A stretch of 64,000 nt of DNA from Paenibacillus sp. FSL M7-0420 (GCF_038002345.1 NZ_JBBOCJ010000001.1:806001-870000), one strand, 5' to 3'; positions 17,153-26,821 are shown, counted from the first letter of the stretch. Program-made: numbers and translations. The notes: a model not told the origin generated them from the sequence alone.

Positions 17153-18499
17153 ATGACCCATTTTGAGTGGGGCTCCAAAATCAATAGTCTGCCATATGGA
17201 ATGCTCTATCTCGTAACCGCACTGTTCCTGGGAACAGCCGTCATCTTCCAGCCGGTCATCGCAGTAGCGGCCGTATTCTTCATTCTGCTGCTGGTTGCCT
17301 CCCTGTCACGCCCTGAACTGATCAGCTATTTCGTCCTGCTGACCACAGCGGTCTCGATTAACTTCCTGTACAGCGGGAGTATGTTCGGTATTGAGATCCT
17401 GTCGCTCTACAAGCTGGTTATTCTGATGCTGCTGGTGCCGTGTATCCTGGTCAATGGCCTGAGGTTCAAGCTCAGCCCACCCTTATGGGCGATGCTGGCC
17501 CTGATTCTGCTCACCTTCAGCTTCTCCATCTGGCTGCCGGAGATGAGCACATCGATTGCGGTCAAAGCCTTCATCGGACTGTCTCTGCCCTTCGTGCTTC
17601 TGCTGATCAACTGGAAGAAGGAGGTCGCCGAGAAGCAGATTCGGATCATTACCCTGCTGCCGCTGGTTAGCATGCTGCTGGGCGTGGTGCTCCAGGCTGC
17701 GAATATACATTCACTGGTAGCCGTTGAGTTCACAGGCGCGGTACGGGTGCAGGGGGCGAACATACCACCTCACCTGGCGATGCTGGCCTTCATGGGGGTA
17801 GCGATCGCGTTCATCGAGATCAAGCGCAGTCCGCAGTATACCCGGTTCAATTACATCATGCTGGGGCTGAATTTCTTCATTCTGGTGATTACAGGCACGC
17901 GCGGGCCGATTCTCGCCCTGGTCCTGATGGTGCTCTATTACTTCTATGATATCTCCCGCGCTTTTCTGAAGGGCAAGAAGAAGTACCTGCTCCCGCTGCT
18001 GGGCTCGCTGCTGATCATTACCTCGGCGGTGTACCTGCAGCTCGACAACCTCAAGAAGCGCTCCTTCGAACGGACGACCGAGACGGGAATTGACCTGTCC
18101 GGGCGGGCGGAGGCCTGGGAGTACTTCCTGAACAAGGCGGCGGATTCGCCGGTGGCAGGGCGGGGGCTTGGAGCCGTAACGGTGGCGAATGACGGAACGC
18201 TCTACGGAGGGTTCGTGGTTCCGCATAACGAATATATCCGCTTTTATTACGATGGGGGATACGTCGGGGCCATCCTGCTGCTGCTGTCCTTGCTCGCTGT
18301 GTTTCTTATGGTATACAGAGTTCTTTTGCCGGCGGTCAAACCTTATTTCCTGCTCTTTATTGCAGCATTTCTGATCTATTCTTTCACGGATAACACGCTG
18401 TCGACGGTCCAATTCATCATTCCGTTCTGTTGGTACCTGAACTGCCTGTATCGATCTTCACAGCTGGCCGATTCCCCACAAAAAGAAGTGATACGATGA
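17153..18499 (+). CDS. O-antigen ligase/polymerase-like membrane protein (Wzy-type), first copy
   Basis: Multi-span membrane protein of 448 residues with about 11-12 hydrophobic segments. A conserved Wzy/WaaL-type part lies in the C-terminal half: GTRGPILALVLMVLYYF, GRAEAWEYFLNKAADSP, GRGLGAV and FVVPHNEYIRFYYDGG. The last group (HNEYIRFYYDGG) matches the O-antigen ligase domain. It likely polymerises repeat units outside the membrane with the Wzz protein. RBS GAGGGGAGG. Its stop overlaps the next start (ATGA), so translation is coupled to the WecG-type transferase. A second protein of this class lies 800 bases downstream. Confidence 0.85.
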   Translation: MTHFEWGSKINSLPYGMLYLVTALFLGTAVIFQPVIAVAAVFFILLLVASLSRPELISYFVLLTTAVSINFLYSGSMFGIEILSLYKLVILMLLVPCILVNGLRFKLSPPLWAMLALILLTFSFSIWLPEMSTSIAVKAFIGLSLPFVLLLINWKKEVAEKQIRIITLLPLVSMLLGVVLQAANIHSLVAVEFTGAVRVQGANIPPHLAMLAFMGVAIAFIEIKRSPQYTRFNYIMLGLNFFILVITGTRGPILALVLMVLYYFYDISRAFLKGKKKYLLPLLGSLLIITSAVYLQLDNLKKRSFERTTETGIDLSGRAEAWEYFLNKAADSPVAGRGLGAVTVANDGTLYGGFVVPHNEYIRFYYDGGYVGAILLLLSLLAVFLMVYRVLLPAVKPYFLLFIAAFLIYSFTDNTLSTVQFIIPFCWYLNCLYRSSQLADSPQKEVIR

Positions 18500-19269
18500 A
18501 CCAAGTGAACATGTTCGATGTCAATTTCGATAACTATGATTTCATGGACCTGCTGGATTATATCGACAGAACCATTCAGGAGAGGAACCAATCCTACATC
18601 CTGACCTGTAACGTCGACCATGTGATCAAGCTGCGCAAGGATAAAGAGTTCCGGGAAGTGTATTCCGAAGCAGGTGCCGTAGTCGCGGACGGGATGCCGA
18701 TTATCTGGGCGTCCAAAATGCTCGGCAAGCCGCTGAAGCAAAAGGTGTCCGGCGCAGACCTGTTCAGCCGCCTGGGCAATGCGTTCGAGCAAAGGCAATA
18801 CCGGTTGTTCTTCCTCGGTGCCGCCGAGGGTGTGGCGGAGCAGGCTACCAAAAATCTGAAGGCCGCCTTCCCGGGCATTAACGTAGTGGGCTGTTACTCT
18901 CCTTCCTACGGCTTCGAGCACAACGAAGAAGAGAACCGGCATATTATCCGGCTGCTGACCGAGAGCCAGCCCGATATCGTATTCGTAGGAGTAGGTGCAC
19001 CGAAGCAGGAGAAGTGGATCTACCGTCACTATACCTCCTACCAGGCGCCGGTCTCTATCGGCGTAGGTGCAACCTTCGACTTCCTGTCCGGCTCGGTGAA
19101 GCGGGCACCGGATTTCATGCAGAGAACCGGCATGGAGTGGCTATGGAGACTTAGCCAGGAGCCGGGCCGGTTATGGAAAAGATACCTTGTCGACGATGCC
19201 CAGTTCCTGGTGCTGCTGCTCAAGGAGCTGCGCAAACGGGGCAAGGTGAAGAACAGCAGTACGGATTGA
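18496..19269 (+). CDS. WecG/TagA/CpsF-family glycosyltransferase
   Basis: Family-26 glycosyltransferase of 257 residues that transfers a sugar (classically ManNAc or ManNAcA) to a polyprenol-linked acceptor. Characteristic motifs are LTCNVDHV, VVADGMPIIWASKML, GADLF, GCYSPSYGF, VFVGVGAPKQEKWI and GVGATFDFLSG. ATG 18496 overlaps the stop of the previous gene by four bases. Membrane-peripheral, cytoplasmic face. It suggests an N-acetylmannosamine-type residue in the EPS unit (inference from family). Confidence 0.92.
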   Translation: MNQVNMFDVNFDNYDFMDLLDYIDRTIQERNQSYILTCNVDHVIKLRKDKEFREVYSEAGAVVADGMPIIWASKMLGKPLKQKVSGADLFSRLGNAFEQRQYRLFFLGAAEGVAEQATKNLKAAFPGINVVGCYSPSYGFEHNEEENRHIIRLLTESQPDIVFVGVGAPKQEKWIYRHYTSYQAPVSIGVGATFDFLSGSVKRAPDFMQRTGMEWLWRLSQEPGRLWKRYLVDDAQFLVLLLKELRKRGKVKNSSTD

Positions 19270-19298
19270 AGAGTGCGGCGAAAGACGGGAGGCAGGGA

Positions 19299-20798
19299 AT
19301 GAAGATGCTAAGCAGAGATGAGAATAGTCTGAATCTTCCATCGGCACAAGCCGTGAAGTCGGCTGTAATGATGACCTTGATCTGCGCTTCGGCGCTGGCC
19401 CTGCCGCTTGCGATCGGCTTCGCCAGTGCGAACCTGAGCGCATCGAACAGCCTGCAGGGCATCATTCTGGCAGGCATCCTCTTTCCGGCCTTGCTGCTGG
19501 CCTTGCTGAATACACGGATGCTCATCCCGTACACGCTGCTGATCTGGGCGGTTGCCCCGGAGCTGCGGCGGATTGCAGACTGGTACGAAGGCGTGTATCA
19601 TTCCGTATCTCTGCTCAGTCTGGCCCCGCTGCTGACCGGAGCGACCTTAGCCATTCCGGTGCTGCGGGAAATTCACCGGATCCGCAAGTCCTCCACCCGG
19701 ATTATTCTGCTGTTCTCCATCGCTCTGGCCTACGGCGCATTGATTGGTCTGGCGAAGAACGGCATCGGCTCGGTATACGATCTGGCGAATTACATCGTAC
19801 CGCTGCTGCTGATTCCTTTCTTCGCGGTGACGCCGTTTAAGCCGAAGGATATCGACCGGCTGCTGTACGCTTTTGCCAACATAGCCGTACTGGTTGCGGT
19901 CTACGGGATTGTGCAGTATCTGACCGTTCCCCCCTGGGACGCCTTCTGGATGCGGAATGCCGATATGATCTCAATCGGGACCCCCTATCCGCTGGAGATC
20001 CGGGTCTTCTCGACCCTGAACTCTCCGGGTCCGGCTGCAACCTTCCTGGTCTTCGCCCTGGTGCCGATGATTCTGGAGAAAAGATGGCAGGGTACTCTGC
20101 GCTGGCTCGGTGTTCTGCTCGTAGTAGTCTGCCTGCTGACTACGCTCGTCCGTTCCGCATGGCTGGTCCTGCTGGTGATGCTGCTGGTCTACATCGCTTC
20201 CTCTCCCTCCAAGGGCAAATGGAAGACGCTGCTGCAGCTCGCATTCGTGGCAGCCGCGCTGTTCTGGATCGTGCCTAAGCTTCCTGGAGCAGAGGGGCTG
20301 GTGGCCCGGATGGAGACGCTGACCTCCGTGCAGGAGGATCATTCCTACAATGAACGCCTCAGCCTCTGGACCAACATGCTGCCGATGGTGGCAGGCAATC
20401 CGGTAGGGCAGGGGATCGGCAGTGTAGGCCAGGGCACCAAGCTTGGAAACGGCGGAGAGCTGGGGGAATACGGCAATATGGATAACGGCTTCATCGCGCT
20501 GCTGCTGACCTTCGGTGTACTCGGCGCATTGTTCTTCTTCGGAGCGCTCGGTGCGGTCATCAAGGAGATCGGCGCCAGAGTCACCCGCAGGAATGAACTT
20601 CAGCCTTACGCCAGACTGGCGCTGGCGGCGTGGATGGGTGCTGTAGCCAGCCTGATATCGGATAACGGCTTTCCCGGTCTTAAGGGGTATCTGATCTGGA
20701 TGCTGATCGGACTTGGCCTCAGTGCCAAGGAGCTCACTCAAAGCAGAAAGAAGGGACTACCGCATGCAGCAGTCAAGCGCCAAATCACTACCCGCTAA
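19299..20798 (+). CDS. O-antigen ligase/polymerase-like membrane protein (Wzy-type), second copy
   Basis: About 499 residues from ATG 19299 (GGGAGG 6 bases upstream). About 12 hydrophobic segments. Family features: LNSPGPAATFLVFALVP, TLVRSAWLVLLVMLLV, NERLSLWTNMLPMVAGNPVG, QGIGSVGQGT and NMDNGFIALLLTFG. Two Wzy/ligase-like proteins in one EPS operon is more than a simple Wzx/Wzy pathway needs; one may polymerise and the other attach or release chains (inference). It overlaps the flippase gene by 35 bases. Confidence 0.85.
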   Translation: MKMLSRDENSLNLPSAQAVKSAVMMTLICASALALPLAIGFASANLSASNSLQGIILAGILFPALLLALLNTRMLIPYTLLIWAVAPELRRIADWYEGVYHSVSLLSLAPLLTGATLAIPVLREIHRIRKSSTRIILLFSIALAYGALIGLAKNGIGSVYDLANYIVPLLLIPFFAVTPFKPKDIDRLLYAFANIAVLVAVYGIVQYLTVPPWDAFWMRNADMISIGTPYPLEIRVFSTLNSPGPAATFLVFALVPMILEKRWQGTLRWLGVLLVVVCLLTTLVRSAWLVLLVMLLVYIASSPSKGKWKTLLQLAFVAAALFWIVPKLPGAEGLVARMETLTSVQEDHSYNERLSLWTNMLPMVAGNPVGQGIGSVGQGTKLGNGGELGEYGNMDNGFIALLLTFGVLGALFFFGALGAVIKEIGARVTRRNELQPYARLALAAWMGAVASLISDNGFPGLKGYLIWMLIGLGLSAKELTQSRKKGLPHAAVKRQITTR

Positions 20799-22143
20799 CC
20801 GGGTATGGTCCACCTTCCGGAGATTCACGAAGAGTAAGGACAATAGCTCGGCTGCTGTCAAAACGATGTTCGTCAGCGTGCTGATCCTGCTGGTCAATAT
20901 GCTGACCGGCGTCCTGACCGCCCGTTATCTCGGCCCGTCAGGCCGGGGGGAGCAGACAGCGATGGTGAACTGGTCACAGTTCCTGGCCTTCAGCATGAGC
21001 TTCGGCATTCCCTCGGCGCTGATCTATAACGCCAAGAAGAATCCGGAGGAAGCCGGGGTGTTGTACCGGATCGCCCTGCTGATCGGCCTGACATTCGGAA
21101 CCATCGCCATGACAGTCGGGATACTCGTGCTGCCTTATTGGCTGGGGTCCTTCAGTCATGAGGTAGTGGTCTTCGCCCAGTGGTCGATGATTCTCTGCCC
21201 GCTGATTGTGGTGTCGCAGATCAACAACGCGGCCTTCCAGTTCAGAGGGGATTACAAGACCTTCAACTGGATGCGGTACCTGGTGCCGCTGCTGACACTG
21301 GGAGCCATCGGGATTCTGATCCTGACCGGTTACATGAATCCTTATACAACTGCACTGGCTTATCTGGTTCCGTCGGCTCCGCTGTTCATCTGGATGACCA
21401 TCCTGCTGCTGCGGACCTACAAGGTCAAGCTCAGGGATTCCTATCTTAATTTCAAAAGATTGTTCACCTATGGTCTGGGCTCCTACGGAAACGACCTGCT
21501 CGGACAATTCTCGGTATACATAGACCAGATCATCATTGCCGGATTACTGAGACCGGCAGATCTGGGGCTCTATGCGGTAGCGGTCAGCCTGTCGCGTATG
21601 GTGAACTTCTTCGCGAATTCGATCACGGTGGTGCTCTTCCCGAAGGCCTCCGAGATGTCGAAGGACGAAGCGGTTGCCCTTACGTTCAAGGCTTTCCGGA
21701 TCAGTACTACCTGTACTCTGCTAGGCGCAGTGTTCCTGATGCTGGTAGCGCCCTTTGTCATCCCGCTGCTCTACGGCAAGGATTTCAATACCGCGCTTAC
21801 CGTGTTCCGCCTGCTGCTGCTGGAAGTAACCATCAGCGGCGGGACGCTGATTCTGGCTCAGGTGTTCATGGCGCTGGGCAAGCCGAAGTTCGTATCCATC
21901 CTACAGGGGGTCGGCCTGATCCTTGTGATTCCGCTGCTCTTCCTGCTGGTGCCGAAGTTCGGACTGTTCGGAGCCGGAGTGGCTATGCTCTCATCAGCTG
22001 TGCTGCGGTTCTTGTTCATTATTCTCAATATCAGGTACAACCTGAAGGTTAAGCTTCCGCGGCTGCTCATTAACGCCCAGGACCTTCAGTGGATGAAGAC
22101 GACGATGAATTCGTATATTCGTAAGAAACCTATGGATGTGTAG
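20764..22143 (+). CDS. Polysaccharide flippase (Wzx, MOP superfamily)
   Basis: Lipid-linked oligosaccharide flippase of about 459 residues with 12-14 hydrophobic segments. The N-terminal signature MLTGVLTARYLGPSGRGEQT is typical of the PST/MATE-like MOP family. GLGSYGNDLLGQFSVYIDQI and YAVAVSLSRMVNFFANSITV lie mid-protein. ATG 20764 is chosen because AAGGGA precedes it at a normal distance; it lies inside the end of the preceding gene. It moves undecaprenyl-linked repeat units across the membrane for polymerisation by a Wzy protein. Confidence 0.9.
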   Translation: MQQSSAKSLPANRVWSTFRRFTKSKDNSSAAVKTMFVSVLILLVNMLTGVLTARYLGPSGRGEQTAMVNWSQFLAFSMSFGIPSALIYNAKKNPEEAGVLYRIALLIGLTFGTIAMTVGILVLPYWLGSFSHEVVVFAQWSMILCPLIVVSQINNAAFQFRGDYKTFNWMRYLVPLLTLGAIGILILTGYMNPYTTALAYLVPSAPLFIWMTILLLRTYKVKLRDSYLNFKRLFTYGLGSYGNDLLGQFSVYIDQIIIAGLLRPADLGLYAVAVSLSRMVNFFANSITVVLFPKASEMSKDEAVALTFKAFRISTTCTLLGAVFLMLVAPFVIPLLYGKDFNTALTVFRLLLLEVTISGGTLILAQVFMALGKPKFVSILQGVGLILVIPLLFLLVPKFGLFGAGVAMLSSAVLRFLFIILNIRYNLKVKLPRLLINAQDLQWMKTTMNSYIRKKPMDV

Positions 22144-22283
22144 AGGATGTCTAGGCAGTTAAGGGTTTGATTCAAGTGTTTTGCTTATGAATCAAATGGT
22201 TTGTATTTGTTTCAGCGAGCAGAGACACGATGCGAGCCCCTTATCTGCTTAAAAAACCATGGGACGGTGCTTGGAGGAACGTA
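22144..22283. other. Intergenic segment with a short hairpin
   Basis: TTTGATTC and GAATCAAA (within 22168-22200) can form an 8-bp stem with a loop of about 15 bases. No clear T tract follows. No gene is seen. It may be a weak terminator inside the EPS operon. Confidence 0.35.
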
Positions 22284-22403
22284 GAGAAAATTTGGAGCTG
22301 TAGGAGCGAATGCGTCCGCCTTTGTGTTTGGATTTCTACCGCGAAAAGCGGTTCTAATCAGGAAATCTAAACACAACAGCGGCCGTAAGCCCAAACTTTT
22401 CTC
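22284..22403. repeat. Long multi-branched hairpin element, copy 1
   Basis: About 120 bp with a long inner stem: TGTGTTTGGATTTCT pairs with GGAAATCTAAACACA across CCGC...GCGG. Around it lie GCTGT/ACAGC, a small GGAGCG...CGTCC hairpin, GGC...GCC, and an outer GAAAATTTGG/CCAAACTTTTC arm. A second copy occurs at 29187-29301 with the same architecture. This copy ends about 45 bases before the next glycosyltransferase gene. No open reading frame with a ribosome site is seen in it. It is either a mobile palindromic repeat or a structured RNA. Confidence 0.85.
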
Positions 22404-22447
22404 GGAGCGACGACACACACCGGACCATCAGAAGGAGGATACCTATC

Positions 22448-23302
22448 ATGGATTCAGTAACAAGCGTGCTTGGCGGCCGGGGAAGCTACCCGATCTCGGC
22501 GGTCATCATTGCCCAGGACGACGAAGTTCGGATATCCAAAGCCATTCAGTCCTGCCGGTTATTCGCCGATGAGGTGGTGGTAATCGACGGAGGAAGCACA
22601 GACGGGACCGTAGGGCTATCCGAGAGCCTGGGATGCCGGGTGTATGTCAACCCATGGCCCGGATATGCGAAGCAAAGGGAATTCGGAGTGGAACGTGCCA
22701 TCCATGATTGGGTCTTCCTGATTGATACCGACGAAGTGGTCAGCGAGGAGCTGGCCCGGGATATCCTGGAGCGCAAGCCGGGACTGACCGATGCTACAGT
22801 GGCGTTCTCGCTGTACCGGATTGGCGACTTCCTCGGCAAATGGCTGGATAAAGGCGAGTATCTGGTGCGGCTGTATAACCGCAAGGAATACGGTATCCGC
22901 AACTCTCTGGTGCATGAGATGCCCGAGGTGTCCGAGGAACGGACGGTGAAGCTGAACGGAACGCTGTGGCATCAAGGCTTCCGCAGCATCAACGATCATG
23001 TCGCCCGGTTCAACAAATACACTGATCTGGAAGCAGAGAGTGCGTTCGCCAGCGGCAAGCCGTTCAAGCTGAGCCACCTGCTCCTGCGTCCGCCCGCACG
23101 GTTCCTGCAGAAGTATTTCCTGCATGGCCTGTTCAAGAAAGGCATCTCGGGCTTCGCGGTATCCGTCTTCTGGGTGATGTATGAATTCATGGTCGGCTTC
23201 AAGCATTACGAATTACACAGCGCAGGCAGGCTGGCCCGGCATAACGAAGCGGGTCAGGCCGAGCAGGAGAACAAGGGGGAGAGAAGCTATGTCGTACAAT
23301 GA
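22448..23302 (+). CDS. Glycosyltransferase family 2 (WaaE/KdtX-like)
   Basis: Inverting glycosyltransferase of 284 residues. ISAVIIAQDDEVRISKAIQS opens the GT-A fold. VVVIDGGSTDGT, YAKQREFGVERAIHDWVFLI and the DTDEVVS metal site are the pattern of the WaaE-like group that adds sugars to lipid-linked or core glycans. LWHQGFRSINDHVARFNKYT is also typical. AGGAGGA lies just before ATG 22448. The C-terminal FLHGLFKKGISGFAVSVFWV is amphipathic or weakly hydrophobic and may attach it to the membrane. It is the first gene after the structured intergenic element, which may partly separate it from the upstream EPS genes. Confidence 0.88.
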   Translation: MDSVTSVLGGRGSYPISAVIIAQDDEVRISKAIQSCRLFADEVVVIDGGSTDGTVGLSESLGCRVYVNPWPGYAKQREFGVERAIHDWVFLIDTDEVVSEELARDILERKPGLTDATVAFSLYRIGDFLGKWLDKGEYLVRLYNRKEYGIRNSLVHEMPEVSEERTVKLNGTLWHQGFRSINDHVARFNKYTDLEAESAFASGKPFKLSHLLLRPPARFLQKYFLHGLFKKGISGFAVSVFWVMYEFMVGFKHYELHSAGRLARHNEAGQAEQENKGERSYVVQ

Positions 23303-24479
23303 CGGACTCAACATTATGACGACCGGCCTCAGCTGGCCCTCGTTACAGCCTGGAGGACTGAACACCTATTTCAAATCCGTGTGTGAGCAGCTCTCCTCAC
23401 GGAACCGGGTGCATGCCCTGATCTGCAGCCAGGAAACGCCGGAGACGCCGAAGGAACTGATCATCCACAACGCCGGTGATCCGAAGGAGACGATCTGGAA
23501 GCGCAAGGATGCCTTCCAGCGCAAGGCGGCCTCCCTGATGGGAGATGGCAGCGGGCGGATTGATATCCTCTACACCCACTTCGCCCCTTATGGCATCGGG
23601 CCGGCGATTGAAGCGAAGAAGCGGGGCATTCCGGTCATCATGACCTTCCACGGCCCGTGGAACGAAGAGATGAAGATCGAAGGTCAAGGCATCAAGCATA
23701 AGGTCAAAACAACGATTGCCAAATCGATAGAACATAAGGCTTACAAGCTGGCGGACAAATTCATCGTCCTCAGCGAATACTTCCGTAACATGCTGCATGA
23801 ACTGCACGGTGTGCCGCTGCATAAGATCACCGTCATTCCGGGAGCGGCCAATGTCGAGCGGTTCACACCCGCCCCCAATCGGCTGGCGGTCCGCCGGACG
23901 CTGAATCTGCCGGAAGGCGCAACAACGGTCCTGACCGTCCGCCGGCTGATGAACCGGATGGGGCTGCTGCAGCTGCTTGAAGCCTGGAAGCAGGTGGGAG
24001 AGCGGTTCCCGAATGCGATTCTGCTGATCGGGGGCAAGGGCCCGCTGCGCGGGGAGCTGGAAGAACGGATCGCCGATTACGGGCTGGGCAACAAGGTCCG
24101 CCTGCTCGGCTACATTCCCGATCATGAGCTGGCCTCCTATTATCAGGCAGCCGACATGTTCGTCGTCCCTTCCCAGGCACTGGAAGGCTTCGGCCTGATC
24201 ACCGTTGAGGCCTTGGCCTCGGGACTGCCGGTGATGGCTACGCCGGTTGGCGGCAACAAGGAGATCCTCCAGGGCTTCCGGCCGGAGCTGCTGTTCAAGA
24301 GTGCGGCCAGCGATGATATGGCGGAAGGCATGATCCATATGCTGAGCAACCGCAAGCTGCTGCCGGGCCGGGAGGAATGCCGGAATCATGTGCTGGAGAA
24401 GTACACCTGGCAGCATGTAGGCGACAAGATTGAGTCTGTATTCCTCGAAACCTTGGGAAAGGGTGTGAGCGTAGGATGA
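23289..24479 (+). CDS. Glycosyltransferase family 4 (GT-B fold)
   Basis: Retaining-type GT-B enzyme of about 396 residues. The N-terminal domain includes MTTGLSWPSLQPGGLNTYFK, which has the PGGxxTY donor/acceptor loop. The C-terminal domain has TVRRLMNRMGLLQLLEAW, LLIGGKGPLRGELEE and VPSQALEGFGLITVEALASG, containing the EGFGL...E signature of GT4. I choose ATG 23289; the longer frame upstream is inside the previous gene, which it overlaps by 14 bases. Cytoplasmic EPS unit assembly. The sugar donor is unknown. Confidence 0.9.
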   Translation: MSYNDGLNIMTTGLSWPSLQPGGLNTYFKSVCEQLSSRNRVHALICSQETPETPKELIIHNAGDPKETIWKRKDAFQRKAASLMGDGSGRIDILYTHFAPYGIGPAIEAKKRGIPVIMTFHGPWNEEMKIEGQGIKHKVKTTIAKSIEHKAYKLADKFIVLSEYFRNMLHELHGVPLHKITVIPGAANVERFTPAPNRLAVRRTLNLPEGATTVLTVRRLMNRMGLLQLLEAWKQVGERFPNAILLIGGKGPLRGELEERIADYGLGNKVRLLGYIPDHELASYYQAADMFVVPSQALEGFGLITVEALASGLPVMATPVGGNKEILQGFRPELLFKSAASDDMAEGMIHMLSNRKLLPGREECRNHVLEKYTWQHVGDKIESVFLETLGKGVSVG

Positions 24480-25615
24480 TCAAAGTCGCTTATATCGACC
24501 ACACCGCCAAATGGAGCGGAGGAGAGGTCGCCCTGTTCAACATCCTCACCAACATTGGTGAGCAGATTGAGCCGCTGGTGATCCTGGCGGAGGAAGGCAC
24601 GCTTGCCGAACGTCTGCGGGAGAAGGGCATTGATGTCCGCATTATCCCGCTGGATGAGAGCATCCGCAGCCGCGGCCGCAATGCCGTGAACCTCGGCGCT
24701 CCGGCGGCAGCGATGAAGCTGCTGGCTTATGGCCGCAAGCTTGCCCCGCTGCTGAAGGAAGAGAAGGTGGATTGTGTGCATACCAATTCATTGAAATCGG
24801 CCTTCTACGGAGCCGTCGCTGCCAAAAAAGCGGGCGTGCCGCTGATCTGGCACATCCGGGACCACATCGGGGCGCCTTATCTGAAGCCGGTTGTCGCCAA
24901 GGCGATCCGGCTGCTGTCACGCCTGCTGCCGAACGGGGTCATTGCCAATTCCCACTCCACGCTGAATGCGCTGGAGCTGCCGCGCTCGAAGAAGACGCTG
25001 GTCGTCTACTCGGCGTTCGCCAAGGCAATCGGCGAAGGGATCGGCAAGCGGGATCAGAAGGACTTCAATGTCCTGCTGGTCGGACGGCTTGCCCACTGGA
25101 AAGGCCAGCATATTGTGCTGGAAGCGGCCAAGGCCTTCAAGCACGACAGCCGCGTGAAGTTCTGGCTGGCCGGTGACGCTCTGTTCGGAGAGGAAGAATA
25201 CAAGCAGGAATTAATTGCGCAGATGCAGCAGGGGGACATCACCAATGTCAGCCTGCTGGGTCATGTAGATGATATACAAGGACTCATGAACCAAGCGGAT
25301 CTGTTGATCCATACGTCGATTACCCCTGAGCCGTTCGGCCAGGTCATCGTCGAAGGCATGGCAGCCGGACTGCCGGTGATTGCCTCCAATGAAGGCGGAC
25401 CGGTGGAGATCGTGGTTCCTGGTGAGACAGGACTGCTGATCCAGCCGGGAGATGCTACTGTACTTGCAGACTCCATCACCTGGATGCTGAACCATCCCGA
25501 AGAGCGTAGACGGATGGCGGACAATGGAATGAGACGGGTGAAAGAGCATTTTGTCATCGAGAACACGGTCAAGGATATTGTCGCTTACTACAAAGGTCTG
25601 CTGGCAGTTACCTGA
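24476..25615 (+). CDS. Glycosyltransferase family 4 (GT-B fold)
   Basis: GT4 enzyme of 379 residues starting MIKVAYIDHTAKWSGGEVAL, the GGEVAL loop being the N-terminal glycan-binding element. NVLLVGRLAHWKGQHIVLEA opens the C-terminal domain and TPEPFGQVIVEGMAAGLPVI is the E-x7-E type signature. The start overlaps the previous stop by four bases (ATGA). Together with its neighbours it gives three consecutive GT4 enzymes, implying several different linkages in the repeat unit or branch. Confidence 0.9.
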   Translation: MIKVAYIDHTAKWSGGEVALFNILTNIGEQIEPLVILAEEGTLAERLREKGIDVRIIPLDESIRSRGRNAVNLGAPAAAMKLLAYGRKLAPLLKEEKVDCVHTNSLKSAFYGAVAAKKAGVPLIWHIRDHIGAPYLKPVVAKAIRLLSRLLPNGVIANSHSTLNALELPRSKKTLVVYSAFAKAIGEGIGKRDQKDFNVLLVGRLAHWKGQHIVLEAAKAFKHDSRVKFWLAGDALFGEEEYKQELIAQMQQGDITNVSLLGHVDDIQGLMNQADLLIHTSITPEPFGQVIVEGMAAGLPVIASNEGGPVEIVVPGETGLLIQPGDATVLADSITWMLNHPEERRRMADNGMRRVKEHFVIENTVKDIVAYYKGLLAVT

Positions 25616-25716
25616 CCTTCCCGCTCCATAATGCTTAAGGCTTGCATCATATCTGTCTCTAGCCATGCGTGTACTGCTTAATGATGCTGCTCCATAAAAC
25701 TTTGAGGATGATTCAC

Positions 25717-26817
25717 ATGAAAATTGCGATAGCGCACGATTATTTAATCCAGATGGGCGGGGCGGAACGGGTGGTGGAGGTTTTTCATCACATGTACCCG
25801 GAGGCTCCGATCTTCACAACGGTTTTTAACGGAAGCCGCCTGACCGATAACCTCAAAGATGCCGATATCCGGGCCTCCTGGCTGCAGAAGATTCCGGGAG
25901 TGAAGCGCAACTTCAAAGGGGTGCTCCCGCTCTACCCCATGGCTGTCCGCGATTTGGACTTCAGCGGGTATGATATCGTTCTTAGCTCCAGCAGTGCTTT
26001 TATGAAAAGCATCCAGGTGCCCGAGTCCACCTTCCATCTGTGCTACTGTCATACGCCGATGCGCTTCGCCTGGGACTATGACACGTACATGGAGCGGCAA
26101 TCGAATTCCGGATTATTCAAAAGACTGCTTAAGGTGTATATGCAGCGGCTCAAGAACTGGGATCAGCGCACCTCCAAAAATGTGAACCAGTTCGTCGCCA
26201 ACTCCTCAGTCGTGAAGACGCGGATTCAGAATTATTACCACCGGGATTCCGATGTGATTTTCCCGCCGATCAATACGGCCCGCTTCACCAGCTCCCCGAG
26301 CATTGGCGATTATTATCTGATTGTCTCGCGGCTGGTCTCCTACAAGCGGATCGATCTGGCGGTGGAGGCGTTCAACCGTAACGGTCTCAAGCTGTATATT
26401 GTCGGGGACGGACCGGACAGGAAGCGTCTGGAAGGCATGGCCAAGGGGAATGTATCGTTTCTGGGCCGGCTGGAGGATCAGGAAGTCACAGGGCTGATGT
26501 CCCAGTGCCGGGCGTTTGTTTTTCCCGGGGAAGAGGATTTCGGTATTACGCCGCTGGAGGCGAATGCCGCAGGAAGGCCGGTCATCGCCTATCAGGCTGG
26601 GGGAGCGCTCGACACGATTATTCCATACGTTAACGGCGTGTTTTTCCAGCACCAGGAAGTTGATGATTTGCTTAAGGCCATTGATGAGGTGGAGTCCTAT
26701 GCGTGGGATATCGACCAGATTATGGGCCATGCACGCAAATTCGATGAGCAGGCGTTTATGGTTCAGTTCAAGCAGTATGTGGAACAGGCCTACGTCAATT
26801 TCCTAAAAGGAGGATGA
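25717..26817 (+). CDS. Glycosyltransferase family 4, possibly a mannosyltransferase
   Basis: GT4 enzyme of 366 residues. MKIAIAHDYLIQMGGAERVV holds the GGAERV loop. CYCHTPMRFAWDYD in the N-terminal domain resembles WbaZ/WbpZ-type GDP-mannose enzymes. VSRLVSYKRIDLAVEAFN and FPGEEDFGITPLEANAAGRP form the donor site. A mannosyl donor is therefore plausible and would fit the nearby manC gene, but it is inference. ATG 25717 is chosen (GAGGATG upstream). There is a 101-base gap after the previous gene and 4 bases to the dehydrogenase gene. Confidence 0.88.
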   Translation: MKIAIAHDYLIQMGGAERVVEVFHHMYPEAPIFTTVFNGSRLTDNLKDADIRASWLQKIPGVKRNFKGVLPLYPMAVRDLDFSGYDIVLSSSSAFMKSIQVPESTFHLCYCHTPMRFAWDYDTYMERQSNSGLFKRLLKVYMQRLKNWDQRTSKNVNQFVANSSVVKTRIQNYYHRDSDVIFPPINTARFTSSPSIGDYYLIVSRLVSYKRIDLAVEAFNRNGLKLYIVGDGPDRKRLEGMAKGNVSFLGRLEDQEVTGLMSQCRAFVFPGEEDFGITPLEANAAGRPVIAYQAGGALDTIIPYVNGVFFQHQEVDDLLKAIDEVESYAWDIDQIMGHARKFDEQAFMVQFKQYVEQAYVNFLKGG

Positions 26818-26821
26818 AAGT

